This document shows positions 22,887-30,627 of a stretch of 32,247 nt of DNA, one piece after another. How positions within the stretch are numbered: position 1 is the stretch's first letter; each line of letters opens with the position of its first letter. A program made the translations under genes and the position numbers. The notes beneath the pieces were generated by a model, which worked only from the letters and a program-made list of their open reading frames with translations, ran no database searches and had not been told where the DNA came from. Origin of the DNA: Clostridiales bacterium Firm_16 (GTDB lineage Bacteria; Bacillota; Clostridia; Saccharofermentanales; Saccharofermentanaceae); assembly GCA_001604185.1 (NCBI GenBank), contig LVAV01000098.1:110999-143245 (forward strand), written 5' to 3'.

Positions 22887-22992
22887 TTTTTCCGCTCCTA
22901 CTATTTCGCGACAAAAGACTTTGTAGTCGGAAAAACAGATTTTTCCGCTCCTACTATTTCCCGGCAAAAGACTCTGTAGTCGGAATTTCAGA
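22887..22992. repeat. Two tandem 53-bp repeats at the end of the LRR gene
   Basis: Two copies with a 53-bp period (22887-22939, 22940-22992) differ at only a few bases. Each holds TTTTCCGCTCCTACTATTTC and, further on, AAAGACT followed by TGTAGTCGGAA. A perfect hairpin CGGAAAAA-CAGA-TTTTTCCG (22928-22947) spans the junction. On the minus strand each copy gives a small GACT-ACAR-AGTCTTTT stem-loop. The second copy covers the LRR stop codon (22988-22990). Confidence 0.75.
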
Positions 22993-25900
22993 TGGTTCCG
23001 CGGTCGATGCCGTACTGCTTGCAGATCTTGGTGAACTCTTCGCTTTGTCCGAAGAACGCCATAATGCTGTCGCGGCTCTGACGACCGGCCTTGATCTCGC
23101 CGAGCCAGTAGTTCACTTCGCCGGCGGCGGGTTCTCTGCCCATGAAGGTGCGGTACAGTCTCTTAAGGTACTCATCGTTCGTCGTTTTGAAGTCGACAAA
23201 CTCCTTACTTGTGAAAAACTCTTTGGCTGCGGAGCATCCGGTCTGCTCGAGATTGGTGAGCGCCAATGCCCAGTACTCCACACCCTTCGCATCTGCTTCA
23301 CGGTTCAGGCAGCAGGTGTAAAGGCGGGTAGCGAAGTTGACGGCATTCTTTGAAGGCTTGGTAGCCTTGTGCCACTTCGCGCCGGACTTCACGCCGTAGG
23401 TGGCGCAGACATCGCACCACTCGGTGGACTCGATGAAGTCATTCACTACTTCTTCCCGAGTATTCTTTCCGGACTTGATAGCCTCCACCCAGCCCTTCTT
23501 ACCGGCTGCGTCAGAAGCTCTGTCGAAGAATGTCTTGTACAAGGTCTCAACGAAGTCTTCCACGGAAAGCTTTCGGTTCATGAATTCCGGTGCTTCCAGC
23601 AGGAAGTAGCGGGCGCAGTCGGCACCGGTCCTGCCGTTATTCACGACTTCGTTGACCCAGAATTTCTTTCCTTCCGGATCGGACTTGCGGTTCATGGCAA
23701 CAGTGTAAAGTCTTTCCACGAAATCCTCGAATGTCGGATCCTTCACAGGAGTCGGTGTAACAGTCGGCTTCTTCGTAGGCGCCTTGGTAGGAACTTTTGT
23801 TGGAACCTTGGTCGGCGTTGCTTTCCTGGTTGGTGTAGGTGTAACCTTCCTGGTGGGCGTCACCGACTTTGTAGGCGTAGGCGTGGCCTTCTTAGTCGGC
23901 GTCGGTGTCGCCTTCTTCGTCGGTGTTGGTGTCGCCTTCTTCGTCGGTGTTGGCGTCACCTTCTTGGTCGGCGTCGGCGTGGCCTTCTTGGTCGGCGTTG
24001 GTGTCGCCTTCTTGGTCGGCGTTGGTGTTACCTTCTTCGTCGGTGTAGGCGTGACCTTCTTAGTCGGCGTCGGTGTCACCTTCTTCGTTGGCGTTGGTGT
24101 AGCCGGCTTGGTAGGTGTCTTTGTCGGCGTCGGGGTCGCCGGTTTCGTCGGCGAAGGCGTCGGCTTCTTCGTCGGTGTCGGGGTCGGGATCAAAGACTCA
24201 AATCCGGGGATCGATGTTTTCTTGTCAAAAGACAGAATGATCATTCTGTCCTCCAGATCCTCTTCCGTACGGGGAAGTTCGTCCGACTGCTGATTCAAGC
24301 AATAATAGAAAGACCCGTCTTTGCTAAGCTGCAAACCGCCGTTCTCCTTGACTCTGTCGACAATATCCGAATACAGCATATTCACGTCGATGGACGAAAG
24401 ATTATTCTTATGGGCCGCAAAGTACGCAACATGGAAACCGTTGTCATACTTGATCTTCGACAATTGACAGTCAAAACAGCGCATATAATAGATCTGTGTC
24501 AAACCCGTGAGGTCCAGAGTTTTTAACGGATTATGGGCACAATACAGACACTTGAGCGCGGTGATATTCTCGAAAGTGATCGAAGTCAGCTTATTGTTCG
24601 TACACTCCACCACGCAACTGCTATCGCGGATGTCCTTGAGAGCCAGGGACGTCAGAAGATTATTCTCGCAGTGCAGATAATGTAGCGAGGACATATCGAT
24701 CTCAGGAAGCGTTGTCAGCTGGTTGTCTTTACAAGACAGTGTAACGAGCGGCGCCTGGCTTGAAATCTTGAGTTCAGTCAGCTGATTTTCTCCACAGACC
24801 AGATCCTGCAAACCCGTGCTGTTCTGGGCATTCAGAGTCGTAAGAAGATTGTGGCCGCAGGAAAGTCTTTCAAGCTTCGTCAACTTGCTTATGGTCAATG
24901 TCTTCAGTTTATTGTGCCCACAGTAGAGTTTCTTCAGTTCCGTGCAGGAATTCACTTTCAATGATGATATCTTGTTATCCATGCAACTCAACTCGACCAG
25001 CTTCGTGTTCGAAGACAGATCCAGCGCAGTCAGGTCGTTATCATCACAATTAAGCTCCGTCAGATTCTTGAAAAACTCTATACCTTTGAGGGTCGTGATT
25101 CCTTTTTCTTCGACGTCCAGCATGGTGATGGCATCTGCCTGTTCGTAGGTGAGATAACCGGCCATCTTGGCGTACTCTTTGTTGAGGTAATTGCAGAAGA
25201 CTGCATCCGGGAAATTGACCGAATCCAGAGAAATGACGTCGGCACGCTGCGGATCGAAAAGCACTGTTCCGTTGGGCAGTGTGGGTTTCTTGGTGAGGCA
25301 GTTGAGGGTACAGTCCAGTTTCTTGATGGTCAGGCCCTCACCGATCTTCAGGGTAGCGATCAGGTTCTGGGAACAATTCACTTCAATAAGCGCAGTATTT
25401 CCACTGATATCCAGCGTCTTCAGCTGGTTGTTCTGACAACTCAGATACTTCAGGGAAGTAAGTTTGCTGAGATCCAGGGCTGTCAGCTTGACGGAACTGC
25501 AATCCAGAGTCGTCAGATCCGGGCAGGGATCCAGTGCAAGAGACGAGATCCCGTTGTTCTCGCACTTCAGCGTGGTCAGCGCGGAAAGGCCGCTGAGATC
25601 CAGCGACGTAATCTTATTGGTACCGCAGCTCAGGGCCTTGAGCTTCTGGCAGACAGAAAGATCCAGAGATGTGATCTGGTTCTTCTCACAATACAGTTCT
25701 TCCAGATTCTTCATGGTCGTGAGCTTGATGCTCTTAAGACTATTGGAATAGCAATAGAGTCCCGTTATGGTGCGGACGCTGCCCACCTTCAGAGAAGTCA
25801 GCTTGCATTTCGAACAGTCCAGGGTCTGCAGTTTGGTATTGCTGCTCACATCCAGAGCGGTCAGATCGTTCGAAAAGCACTCCAACTCAGTCAGATTCTT

Positions 25901-27118
25901 CAGGCTGCTTACATCAAGAGATGTAAGATCGTTTATCTCGCAGTTCAGAACCTCTAAAGATGTACAGCCGGAAACGTTCAGCGACGTCATGTGACAAGCA
26001 TCGCAGCCTAGTTTTTTCAGAGAGGTACGGTTCGAGACGTCTAACGTCGTGATGCGCTGTCCGCTGCAGTCCAGTTCTTCCAGAACAGAATTCTTCTCAA
26101 TATTCAAAGTGGTCAGAGAATTGGAACTGCAATCCAGCCGTACCAGGGCGGCCAGTTTCGTCAGATTCAGAGACGCGATCTTATTACTGTAGCAGAAGAT
26201 TTTCTCCAGCTTCGTCTGCTTAGACAGATCCAGCGAAGTTAAGGAATTGGATGAGCAGTTGAGGAACGTCAGACTGCTCTGGGTCGGCAGCAATAATTCC
26301 GTCAACGCATTCGAATTGACCGTCACGGATTTCAGCGCCGAATTCACACGAAGATCCAGGCTCTGGAGCTTGCCCACCATACATGTGAAGTTCTCCAGGG
26401 CGGTATTTTTGCTTAGGTTGAGGCTTGTCATCTTGTTGCTGGAGCAGTTAAGTGTCTTTAGGGCTGTATTCGCAGTCAGATCCAGACTTTCCAGCCCGCA
26501 TCCGGAGCACGCAAGCGTCGTGAGTTTCGTGTGTTTGGCAAGGGACAGGGAGCCCAAAGAAGAGTTCGTGTTGCAGTCCAGTTCCTGCAAAGCCGTCGTG
26601 TCTCCGAGATTCAGAGTCGTCAGACTGTTATGGTCACAAGTCAGGATCTTAAGTTTCGTCGCTTTGCTCAGGTCCAGCTGCTGGATCTTATTGGAACTGC
26701 AGTTGAGTTCTTCGAGCTTGCTGTTGGAGCCGATGGTCAGCGTCGTCAACGCGCAGCGCGAACACGTCAACTTCACCAGATTTTTATTCTTGCTGACGTC
26801 CAAAGACTGAAGTTTGCTGCTGGATACGCTGATGGTCTGCAGTGCGGTCAGATACTCCACACCCTGCATAGATCCAAGGTTGTTGCTGGAGAGGGAGAAA
26901 GTCGTGCGCGCCGCTACCTCGGAGGCCGACAGGACCTTATCCTTATCGGTGTCGACATTACTTAATACATAGGTTCGGAAAGTGGTATCCGGAAAGGTCG
27001 TATCATTGATGACGACCCCCTCCTCCTGAGCCAGAGTTTTTGCCATGGCAAAAATACTTGTACCGGTGAGTGCGATTCCTGCCGCCAAAAGTGCGGTGAC
27101 CCAATATCTGCTTTTCAT
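22988..27118 (-). CDS. Secreted leucine-rich-repeat surface protein with Thr/Pro/Lys stalk and DUF4214 domains
   Basis: This protein has 1376 residues from the ATG at 27118; an upstream in-frame ATG at 27208 adds 30 residues ahead of the signal peptide and is unlikely. Domains in order: a signal peptide (MKSRYWVTALLAAGIALTG); a cap with FPDTTFRTYV and an EF-hand-like DTDKDKVLSASE; a block of 21-22-residue LRRs of pattern LxxLxCSxNxLTxLDLSxNT with a conserved Cys; a second cap near residue 625 (FPDAVFCNYL) whose Ca-binding loop is lost; a second LRR block; a stalk of 8-residue units TPTPTKKV/A; and two DUF4214 domains with repeated FVxxLYxxxxxRxxDxxGxxxW. No LPxTG or membrane anchor is seen. 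Ligand and cell attachment are unknown. GAGGG lies 7 bases before the ATG. Confidence 0.9.
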   Translation of the reverse strand: MKSRYWVTALLAAGIALTGTSIFAMAKTLAQEEGVVINDTTFPDTTFRTYVLSNVDTDKDKVLSASEVAARTTFSLSSNNLGSMQGVEYLTALQTISVSSSKLQSLDVSKNKNLVKLTCSRCALTTLTIGSNSKLEELNCSSNKIQQLDLSKATKLKILTCDHNSLTTLNLGDTTALQELDCNTNSSLGSLSLAKHTKLTTLACSGCGLESLDLTANTALKTLNCSSNKMTSLNLSKNTALENFTCMVGKLQSLDLRVNSALKSVTVNSNALTELLLPTQSSLTFLNCSSNSLTSLDLSKQTKLEKIFCYSNKIASLNLTKLAALVRLDCSSNSLTTLNIEKNSVLEELDCSGQRITTLDVSNRTSLKKLGCDACHMTSLNVSGCTSLEVLNCEINDLTSLDVSSLKNLTELECFSNDLTALDVSSNTKLQTLDCSKCKLTSLKVGSVRTITGLYCYSNSLKSIKLTTMKNLEELYCEKNQITSLDLSVCQKLKALSCGTNKITSLDLSGLSALTTLKCENNGISSLALDPCPDLTTLDCSSVKLTALDLSKLTSLKYLSCQNNQLKTLDISGNTALIEVNCSQNLIATLKIGEGLTIKKLDCTLNCLTKKPTLPNGTVLFDPQRADVISLDSVNFPDAVFCNYLNKEYAKMAGYLTYEQADAITMLDVEEKGITTLKGIEFFKNLTELNCDDNDLTALDLSSNTKLVELSCMDNKISSLKVNSCTELKKLYCGHNKLKTLTISKLTKLERLSCGHNLLTTLNAQNSTGLQDLVCGENQLTELKISSQAPLVTLSCKDNQLTTLPEIDMSSLHYLHCENNLLTSLALKDIRDSSCVVECTNNKLTSITFENITALKCLYCAHNPLKTLDLTGLTQIYYMRCFDCQLSKIKYDNGFHVAYFAAHKNNLSSIDVNMLYSDIVDRVKENGGLQLSKDGSFYYCLNQQSDELPRTEEDLEDRMIILSFDKKTSIPGFESLIPTPTPTKKPTPSPTKPATPTPTKTPTKPATPTPTKKVTPTPTKKVTPTPTKKVTPTPTKKATPTPTKKATPTPTKKVTPTPTKKATPTPTKKATPTPTKKATPTPTKSVTPTRKVTPTPTRKATPTKVPTKVPTKAPTKKPTVTPTPVKDPTFEDFVERLYTVAMNRKSDPEGKKFWVNEVVNNGRTGADCARYFLLEAPEFMNRKLSVEDFVETLYKTFFDRASDAAGKKGWVEAIKSGKNTREEVVNDFIESTEWCDVCATYGVKSGAKWHKATKPSKNAVNFATRLYTCCLNREADAKGVEYWALALTNLEQTGCSAAKEFFTSKEFVDFKTTNDEYLKRLYRTFMGREPAAGEVNYWLGEIKAGRQSRDSIMAFFGQSEEFTKICKQYGIDRGTI
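23747..24187 (-). repeat. Stalk-coding repeat, 24-bp period
   Basis: This segment encodes a Thr/Pro/Lys stalk. Its core is ten consecutive TPTPTKKV/A/SV octapeptides (24 bp each), flanked by shorter variants such as TPTRK and KVPTK. The units differ at synonymous third positions, so the repeat is not freshly amplified. Such stretches are prone to slippage; 24-bp steps would keep the frame. Confidence 0.9.
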
Positions 27119-27134
27119 TTGCGCCCTCTCTTCT

Positions 27135-27184
27135 GCCGGCGTATGGTCCGCCGGCCCCATTCTTCTAACCAATATCTTATTATA
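27135..27184 (-). promoter_or_regulatory. -10 box and leader hairpin of the LRR gene
   Basis: On the minus strand TATAAT lies at 27179-27184, with a weak TTGTCG 18 bases upstream. The leader of about 55 bases holds a perfect 7-bp GC stem GCCGGCG/CGCCGGC (27135-27141 with 27149-27155), loop GACCATA, ending 16 bases before the ATG. Confidence 0.5.
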
Positions 27185-27194
27185 AAGGACAAAG

Positions 27195-27228
27195 CACCCC
27201 CGCGACAATAAGGGATTCGCGGGGGGTG
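27195..27228 (-). terminator. Strong GC hairpin after the CPBP gene
   Basis: CACCCCCGCG (27195-27204) pairs with CGCGGGGGGTG (27218-27228), with one bulged G and a 13-base loop. On the minus strand it begins 21 bases after the CPBP stop and is followed by GCTTTGTCCTTT, only moderately T-rich. It overlaps the putative -35 of the LRR gene. Confidence 0.6.
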
Positions 27229-27248
27229 GGGCGTGCGGGTGGTGTTTC

Positions 27249-28292
27249 TTATCTCAGAAAAGCGCTGAAGGTCAGCATGGCACCGACGACGAGCAAGAGT
27301 GCGGAGGCGGCGCCTGCGTATGCGAAACGGATGGGCTTGTGGTTTTTGCGGTCCAGGAGCATCATGCCGCAGACCAGAAGTACGGGAGCGGCAAAGCCGA
27401 GGATCATGTAGACGCCCAGGGTGCTGGCGCCGTTGATGGCAGTCATGTCCACCGATGACATTGCGGACTTCGGCAGGGCAAGGCTTGCCAGATAGCTGAT
27501 GGTCAGCGTGAAGCCGTTGTGCAGGAAATGCTGCATCATGGAAAGAAGGATGTTGTTTCTCTTCACAACGATGTAGGAAAGGATCGCGCCCAGGGTGGCG
27601 GTGTTCAGGAAGCGCAGGGGCGACATGTGCATGATTCCGAAGAATAAGCCCATGATCAGGACGATGACCCAGTCTTTCTTGATGGATCGGAAGTGGGACA
27701 TCACGGCGCCGCGTTCCATAGCTTCTTCGCAAAGGGCCGGCATGAATGCCGCAATGAAGACCAGGAACAGATAGGATGTTCCGCCGCCGTAGAGGAATTC
27801 GCTGAGGCCGTTGGCGGTGGCGAGTTCGGATTTCGGAAGGATGACGATGCTGATGCCCAGGGCCACGAGGCTCAGAAGGAATCCGGCCGCGCCCAGGATC
27901 AATGTGCCGAAGAAGTCGGTAACCGTGATCTTATGGACCGGGAACATTTCTTTCAGTTTGACTCTTCGAGCCAGGCAGTAAATGACGGCGGCCACGAGGA
28001 ACATGAATTCTGATGTGACGAGGCCTACTCTTCCCCAGTTGTTCTGCATATAGGCGCCAGCCGTGAGGAACAAAGCGAGAAAACCGGCCTGGACGATGAC
28101 ACCCTGCCAGGGGCGGAGTTTCGGGTTACCTTGCGGGGCCGCGGCCGGCGTGGCGGCGTCGGAGCCGGCGGGCGCAACGGGCGCGGATCCGGGTGCGGAT
28201 TGGGGCGCAAACGCAGCGGGTGTTACCGGGGCGCCGGTCTGCGGGGCATTCTCCATCGGCGGAATATTGTTGTTATTCATTGAATCATTCAT
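27249..28292 (-). CDS. CPBP-family intramembrane metalloprotease
   Basis: This is a 347-residue multi-helix membrane protein. The first 58 residues are an Ala/Pro/Asn-rich cytoplasmic tail. The three CPBP motifs are intact: EEAMERG (E189, E190, R194), FFGIMH (H222) and HFLHN (H255, N259). The family includes CAAX proteases and bacteriocin self-immunity proteins; substrates in Bacillota are mostly unknown. It overlaps the DUF2812 gene by 8 bases, so PadR, DUF2812 and CPBP are likely one unit controlled by the PadR promoter, and a hairpin follows its stop. Confidence 0.92.
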   Translation of the reverse strand: MNDSMNNNNIPPMENAPQTGAPVTPAAFAPQSAPGSAPVAPAGSDAATPAAAPQGNPKLRPWQGVIVQAGFLALFLTAGAYMQNNWGRVGLVTSEFMFLVAAVIYCLARRVKLKEMFPVHKITVTDFFGTLILGAAGFLLSLVALGISIVILPKSELATANGLSEFLYGGGTSYLFLVFIAAFMPALCEEAMERGAVMSHFRSIKKDWVIVLIMGLFFGIMHMSPLRFLNTATLGAILSYIVVKRNNILLSMMQHFLHNGFTLTISYLASLALPKSAMSSVDMTAINGASTLGVYMILGFAAPVLLVCGMMLLDRKNHKPIRFAYAGAASALLLVVGAMLTFSAFLR

Positions 28293-28854
28293 GGATCGAT
28301 CTCTCTTTCTTCATATTATGGTTGTCCAGCAGCAGGCGGCCGACGTTGAACAGCGCGGCGACGACAATGGCAATGCAGATTCCCGTTAAAATTCCGTACA
28401 CGGTTTTGGTCGAGCTGTAGTACCGGAAAGTTCTACTCCATGTCCAGGCACTGATCAGACCGAAGACTATGGCGGCAAAAGTCAGGTAAGTCATGACCAG
28501 GCGGTTGTATTTGATCTTGGAGTCGATATCCGAGAAGATCTCGCCGTCTGCGGGAGCATTCTCCTTCTCCATCTTCAGGTACACCTGGCAGACACCGGGG
28601 AAGTTCATGCCGCACACATACTCGATGCCCATCTCCTCCAGAAACTTAAAGTAATCACGGTTTTTGGCCGAGTTCTTGGAACCCGAAAGCATGAGCAGCT
28701 TGATGAGGTATTTGCCCGGCTCCGCTTCTTCGAATTCATAATGGAATTTGCCTGTTTCTACCATCAGGAGGCCCTTGTCTGCCTTCTCGTTGAGCCAGCG
28801 TTCTTCCTGCTTCATCTGCCATACCATAAAAGTTTTAAATACTGATTTTCTCAT
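28285..28854 (-). CDS. DUF2812-domain membrane protein
   Basis: This protein has 189 residues. The soluble N-domain has the DUF2812 pattern: KTFMVWQMKQEERWLNEKAD, then GKFHYEFEEAEPGKYLIKLL and EMGIEYVCGMNFPGVCQVYL. Two membrane helices follow: YLTFAAIVFGLISAWTW and VYGILTGICIAIVVAALFNV. DUF2812 genes commonly sit next to PadR regulators, as here, where it starts 95 bp downstream of the PadR stop. The biochemical function of the family is not known to me; its placement before a CPBP protease suggests a shared envelope role, as inference. Confidence 0.9.
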   Translation of the reverse strand: MRKSVFKTFMVWQMKQEERWLNEKADKGLLMVETGKFHYEFEEAEPGKYLIKLLMLSGSKNSAKNRDYFKFLEEMGIEYVCGMNFPGVCQVYLKMEKENAPADGEIFSDIDSKIKYNRLVMTYLTFAAIVFGLISAWTWSRTFRYYSSTKTVYGILTGICIAIVVAALFNVGRLLLDNHNMKKERSIHE

Positions 28855-28893
28855 TTTGTCCCTCGATATTTTGTGTCGTGTTTAATTCTGTTC

Positions 28894-28927
28894 GCGTCGG
28901 CGCCCCATCTCTTCTGCGCGTCGGCGC
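28894..28927. repeat. Direct repeat GCGTCGGCGC between PadR and DUF2812
   Basis: GCGTCGGCGC occurs at 28894-28903 and 28918-28927, a 24-bp period, in a GC-rich patch of the 95-bp gap. It interrupts an otherwise compact operon. No T run follows, so it is not an evident terminator. Confidence 0.5.
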
Positions 28928-28949
28928 GGGTGCGCGTTCTGCGATTCTG

Positions 28950-29264
28950 TTACTTCTCGTCTCCCAGGATGCTCTGGCCGTTCTCCACAAGTTCGCGGAG
29001 GCGGTCCAGCTCTTCCCGCAAAACACTTCGGCCTTTCTCCGTGATGACGTATTCTTTCTTTCTGCTTTCCGGATTCTCTTCCAGTGCCTCGATCCACTTC
29101 TTGTCCAGCAAGGTGTTGAGAGCGCCGTAAAGTGTGCCCGGCGCCAGCTTCACCCGGCCTTTCGACCAGGCATCTACGTTCTGTATGATGCCGTAGCCGT
29201 GCAGCGGCGACTGGAGAGAAAGGAGGATGTAATATACTGCTTCAGTCAATGCAAACTGTCCCAT
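28950..29264 (-). CDS. PadR-family transcriptional regulator
   Basis: This protein has 104 residues from the ATG at 29264, which has GAGG 7 bases upstream; the open frame runs further back but into the promoter and operators. The winged HTH is plain: FALTEAVYYILLSLQSPLHG, YGIIQNV, then LAPGTLYGALNTLLDKKWIE and KKEYVITEKGRSVL. A C-terminal helix (LREELDRLRELVENGQSIL) would form the dimer. PadR proteins usually repress their own operon and respond to small molecules or membrane stress. Its promoter contains a perfect palindrome, consistent with autorepression. Order is PadR–DUF2812–CPBP. Confidence 0.95.
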   Translation of the reverse strand: MGQFALTEAVYYILLSLQSPLHGYGIIQNVDAWSKGRVKLAPGTLYGALNTLLDKKWIEALEENPESRKKEYVITEKGRSVLREELDRLRELVENGQSILGDEK

Positions 29265-29284
29265 TTCTAACCTCATTTCATCGT

Positions 29285-29349
29285 TATATCGTTTGTCGTT
29301 ATATCGGGTCCCGATATATTGTGATTTCATTATATCGGCAGCCGATATA
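29285..29349 (-). promoter_or_regulatory. Two perfect 19-bp palindromes, probable PadR operators
   Basis: TATATCGGC-A-GCCGATATA (29331-29349) and TATATCGGG-T-CCCGATATA (29300-29318) share the half-site TATATCGG, with centres exactly 31 bp apart, about three helical turns. A further half-site TATATCG is at 29285-29291. The first palindrome fills the promoter spacer; the second covers the early transcribed region. Assignment to PadR is inferred from position. Confidence 0.75.
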
Positions 29350-29357
29350 GTTGTCAA
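29329..29357 (-). promoter_or_regulatory. Consensus SigA promoter of the PadR operon
   Basis: On the minus strand TTGACA (29352-29357), exactly 17 bases and TATAAT (29329-29334): a perfect consensus at both boxes. The spacer is almost wholly the upstream palindrome, so a bound repressor would block polymerase directly. The leader to the PadR ATG is about 58 bases. Confidence 0.9.
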
Positions 29358-29422
29358 CACCTGTGGGAGAAAAAGCTTTTCGCGGCAGATTGGTGCACAC
29401 AGCCCAGGGCACCCGGAAAATG

Positions 29423-29475
29423 TTGACAGAGTTTTTGCCCTGTGATAATATATCGATGATATCACATTGATATCA
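29423..29475 (+). promoter_or_regulatory. Promoter of the SPFH operon with paired TGATATCA sites
   Basis: TTGACA (29423-29428), 17 bases and TAATAT (29446-29451) form a promoter; GATAAT at 29444 is an alternative -10 with a TG ahead of it. Just downstream two palindromic TGATATCA boxes (29457-29464, 29468-29475) repeat at 11 bp, one helical turn, over the start region. They differ from the TATATCGG sites of the divergent promoter, so another regulator may bind. Confidence 0.6.
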
Positions 29476-29477
29476 CT

Positions 29478-29563
29478 TTGACTCGTATTGAGTCAAGCGA
29501 CTCACAAAGGGCGCGACGAAGGACGTCGCGCAGGCACACAGATTGCGTGAAGAAGGACACGCA
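29478..29563 (+). other. Three consecutive hairpins in the leader of the SPFH gene
   Basis: Hairpin 1 is TTGACTC-GTATT-GAGTCAA (29478-29496). Hairpin 2 is GCGCGACG-AAGGA-CGTCGCGC (29511-29531), 8 bp. Hairpin 3 is TGCGTG-AAGAAGGA-CACGCA (29544-29563). Hairpins 2 and 3 share GAAGGAC and a following CAGRCACA, like a degenerate duplication, and both show AAGGA in the loop. The SD AAAGGTGG (29571-29578) follows. Loops of ARGGA type are what CsrA/RsmA proteins bind in other bacteria; that link is only inferred. Confidence 0.6.
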
Positions 29564-29586
29564 GACACAGAAAGGTGGTTTTGACC

Positions 29587-30627
29587 ATGAAAAATCAACA
29601 AATCGAAGAAAAGGTCCTGAAGGGACGCAAAATCGGGGGACTGATCGTCTTCCTTTATATCCTGCTTTTTATCGGCTCCATCGCGAGTATCATCTACACC
29701 GGTATGAATGCGGTCGATGACAATCCGCAGCCGCTTCCGCTCTTTCTCGCGTGCATTACTTTCATCATGTTCGGCTGGATCATGATGCTGGGACTTCGGG
29801 TCCTCAAGCCCAACGAGGCTCTGGTGCTCACGCTTTTCGGCAAATACGTCGGCACACTGAAGGGCGACGGATTTTTCTACGTGAACCCCTTCTGCACTTC
29901 TTTCAACCCGGCTGCCAACACCCGTCTGGGCCAGAGCGGTGACGTGGTTCCGGCCAAGCGTTCCATCGTGACCGGGCAGGCGGAAGCCGCAGGAGTCAGT
30001 GCGACGGATACTTCCAAGAAGATCTCCCTGAAGGTCATGACGCTTTCCAACAGCAAGCAGAAAGTCAACGATGTTCTGGGTAATCCTGTCGAGGTTGCTG
30101 TGGCCGTTATGTGGAAGGTTTCTGACACGGCAAAAGCGGTCTTCAATGTCGATAACTTTAAGGAGTATCTTTCTCTGCAGTGTGACTCGGCGGTCAGAAA
30201 TGTCGTGAAGATCTATCCTTACGATGTGACAGATAACGTCGATACTACAGGTGACGGCGAGGCGGATGACGGTTCGCTCCGTGGTTCTACCGAGGTCGTA
30301 GCAAGAAGAATCAAGGAAGAGATCCAGAGCAAGGTCAGTGACGCGGGTCTGGAGATCGTGGATGCACGTATCACCTACCTGGCATATGCGCCGGAGATCG
30401 CGGCGGCGATGCTCCAGCGTCAGCAGGCTGCGGCAGTGGTCGATGCGAGAAAACTGATCGTGGACGGTGCCGTGGGCATGGTGGAGATGGCTTTGGAACG
30501 TCTTTCCGAGAAGAACACAGTCGAACTGGACGAGGAGCGTAAGGCGGCAATGGTTTCCAATCTTCTGGTGGTACTGTGCGGCAATAAAGATGCCCAGCCC
30601 ATCGTGAACTCCGGGAGTCTGTACTGA
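29587..30627 (+). CDS. SPFH (band 7) domain membrane protein
   Basis: This protein has 346 residues from the ATG at 29587, 8 bases after AAAGGTGG; a GTG four codons upstream lies inside that SD and is rejected. Two membrane helices come first (about 16-38 and 50-71). The SPFH domain starts at [20 protein letters not shown] and continues through [20 protein letters not shown] and [21 protein letters not shown] helical tail with [20 protein letters not shown] follows. SPFH proteins assemble as large membrane-associated rings or cages that organise lipids and associated enzymes. The gene is coupled to a small RHH protein and is divergent from the PadR operon. Confidence 0.95.
   Translation: MKNQQIEEKVLKGRKIGGLIVFLYILLFIGSIASIIYTGMNAVDDNPQPLPLFLACITFIMFGWIMMLGLRVLKPNEALVLTLFGKYVGTLKGDGFFYVNPFCTSFNPAANTRLGQSGDVVPAKRSIVTGQAEAAGVSATDTSKKISLKVMTLSNSKQKVNDVLGNPVEVAVAVMWKVSDTAKAVFNVDNFKEYLSLQCDSAVRNVVKIYPYDVTDNVDTTGDGEADDGSLRGSTEVVARRIKEEIQSKVSDAGLEIVDARITYLAYAPEIAAAMLQRQQAAAVVDARKLIVDGAVGMVEMALERLSEKNTVELDEERKAAMVSNLLVVLCGNKDAQPIVNSGSLY

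Noticed and set aside
23747..24187. CRISPR-like array
   Set aside because: The period is 24 bp with no unique spacers; it is an in-frame coding repeat.
23784..24293. Repetitive VGVGVAF protein on the plus strand
   Set aside because: It is the reverse reading of the TPTPTK stalk repeats of the LRR protein.
27119..27208. N-terminal extension of the LRR protein (start at 27208)
   Set aside because: It would place 30 polar residues before the signal peptide and starts inside the promoter hairpin; the ATG at 27118 has a GAGGG SD.
29265..29465. N-terminal extension of the PadR protein (171 residues)
   Set aside because: The extra codons cover the consensus promoter and operators; the ATG at 29264 has GAGG and matches the family start.
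29511..29563. Guanidine-II (mini-ykkC) riboswitch, because of two adjacent hairpins
   Set aside because: That class shows short ACGR tetraloops; here the loops are AAGGA and AAGAAGGA with different stems.
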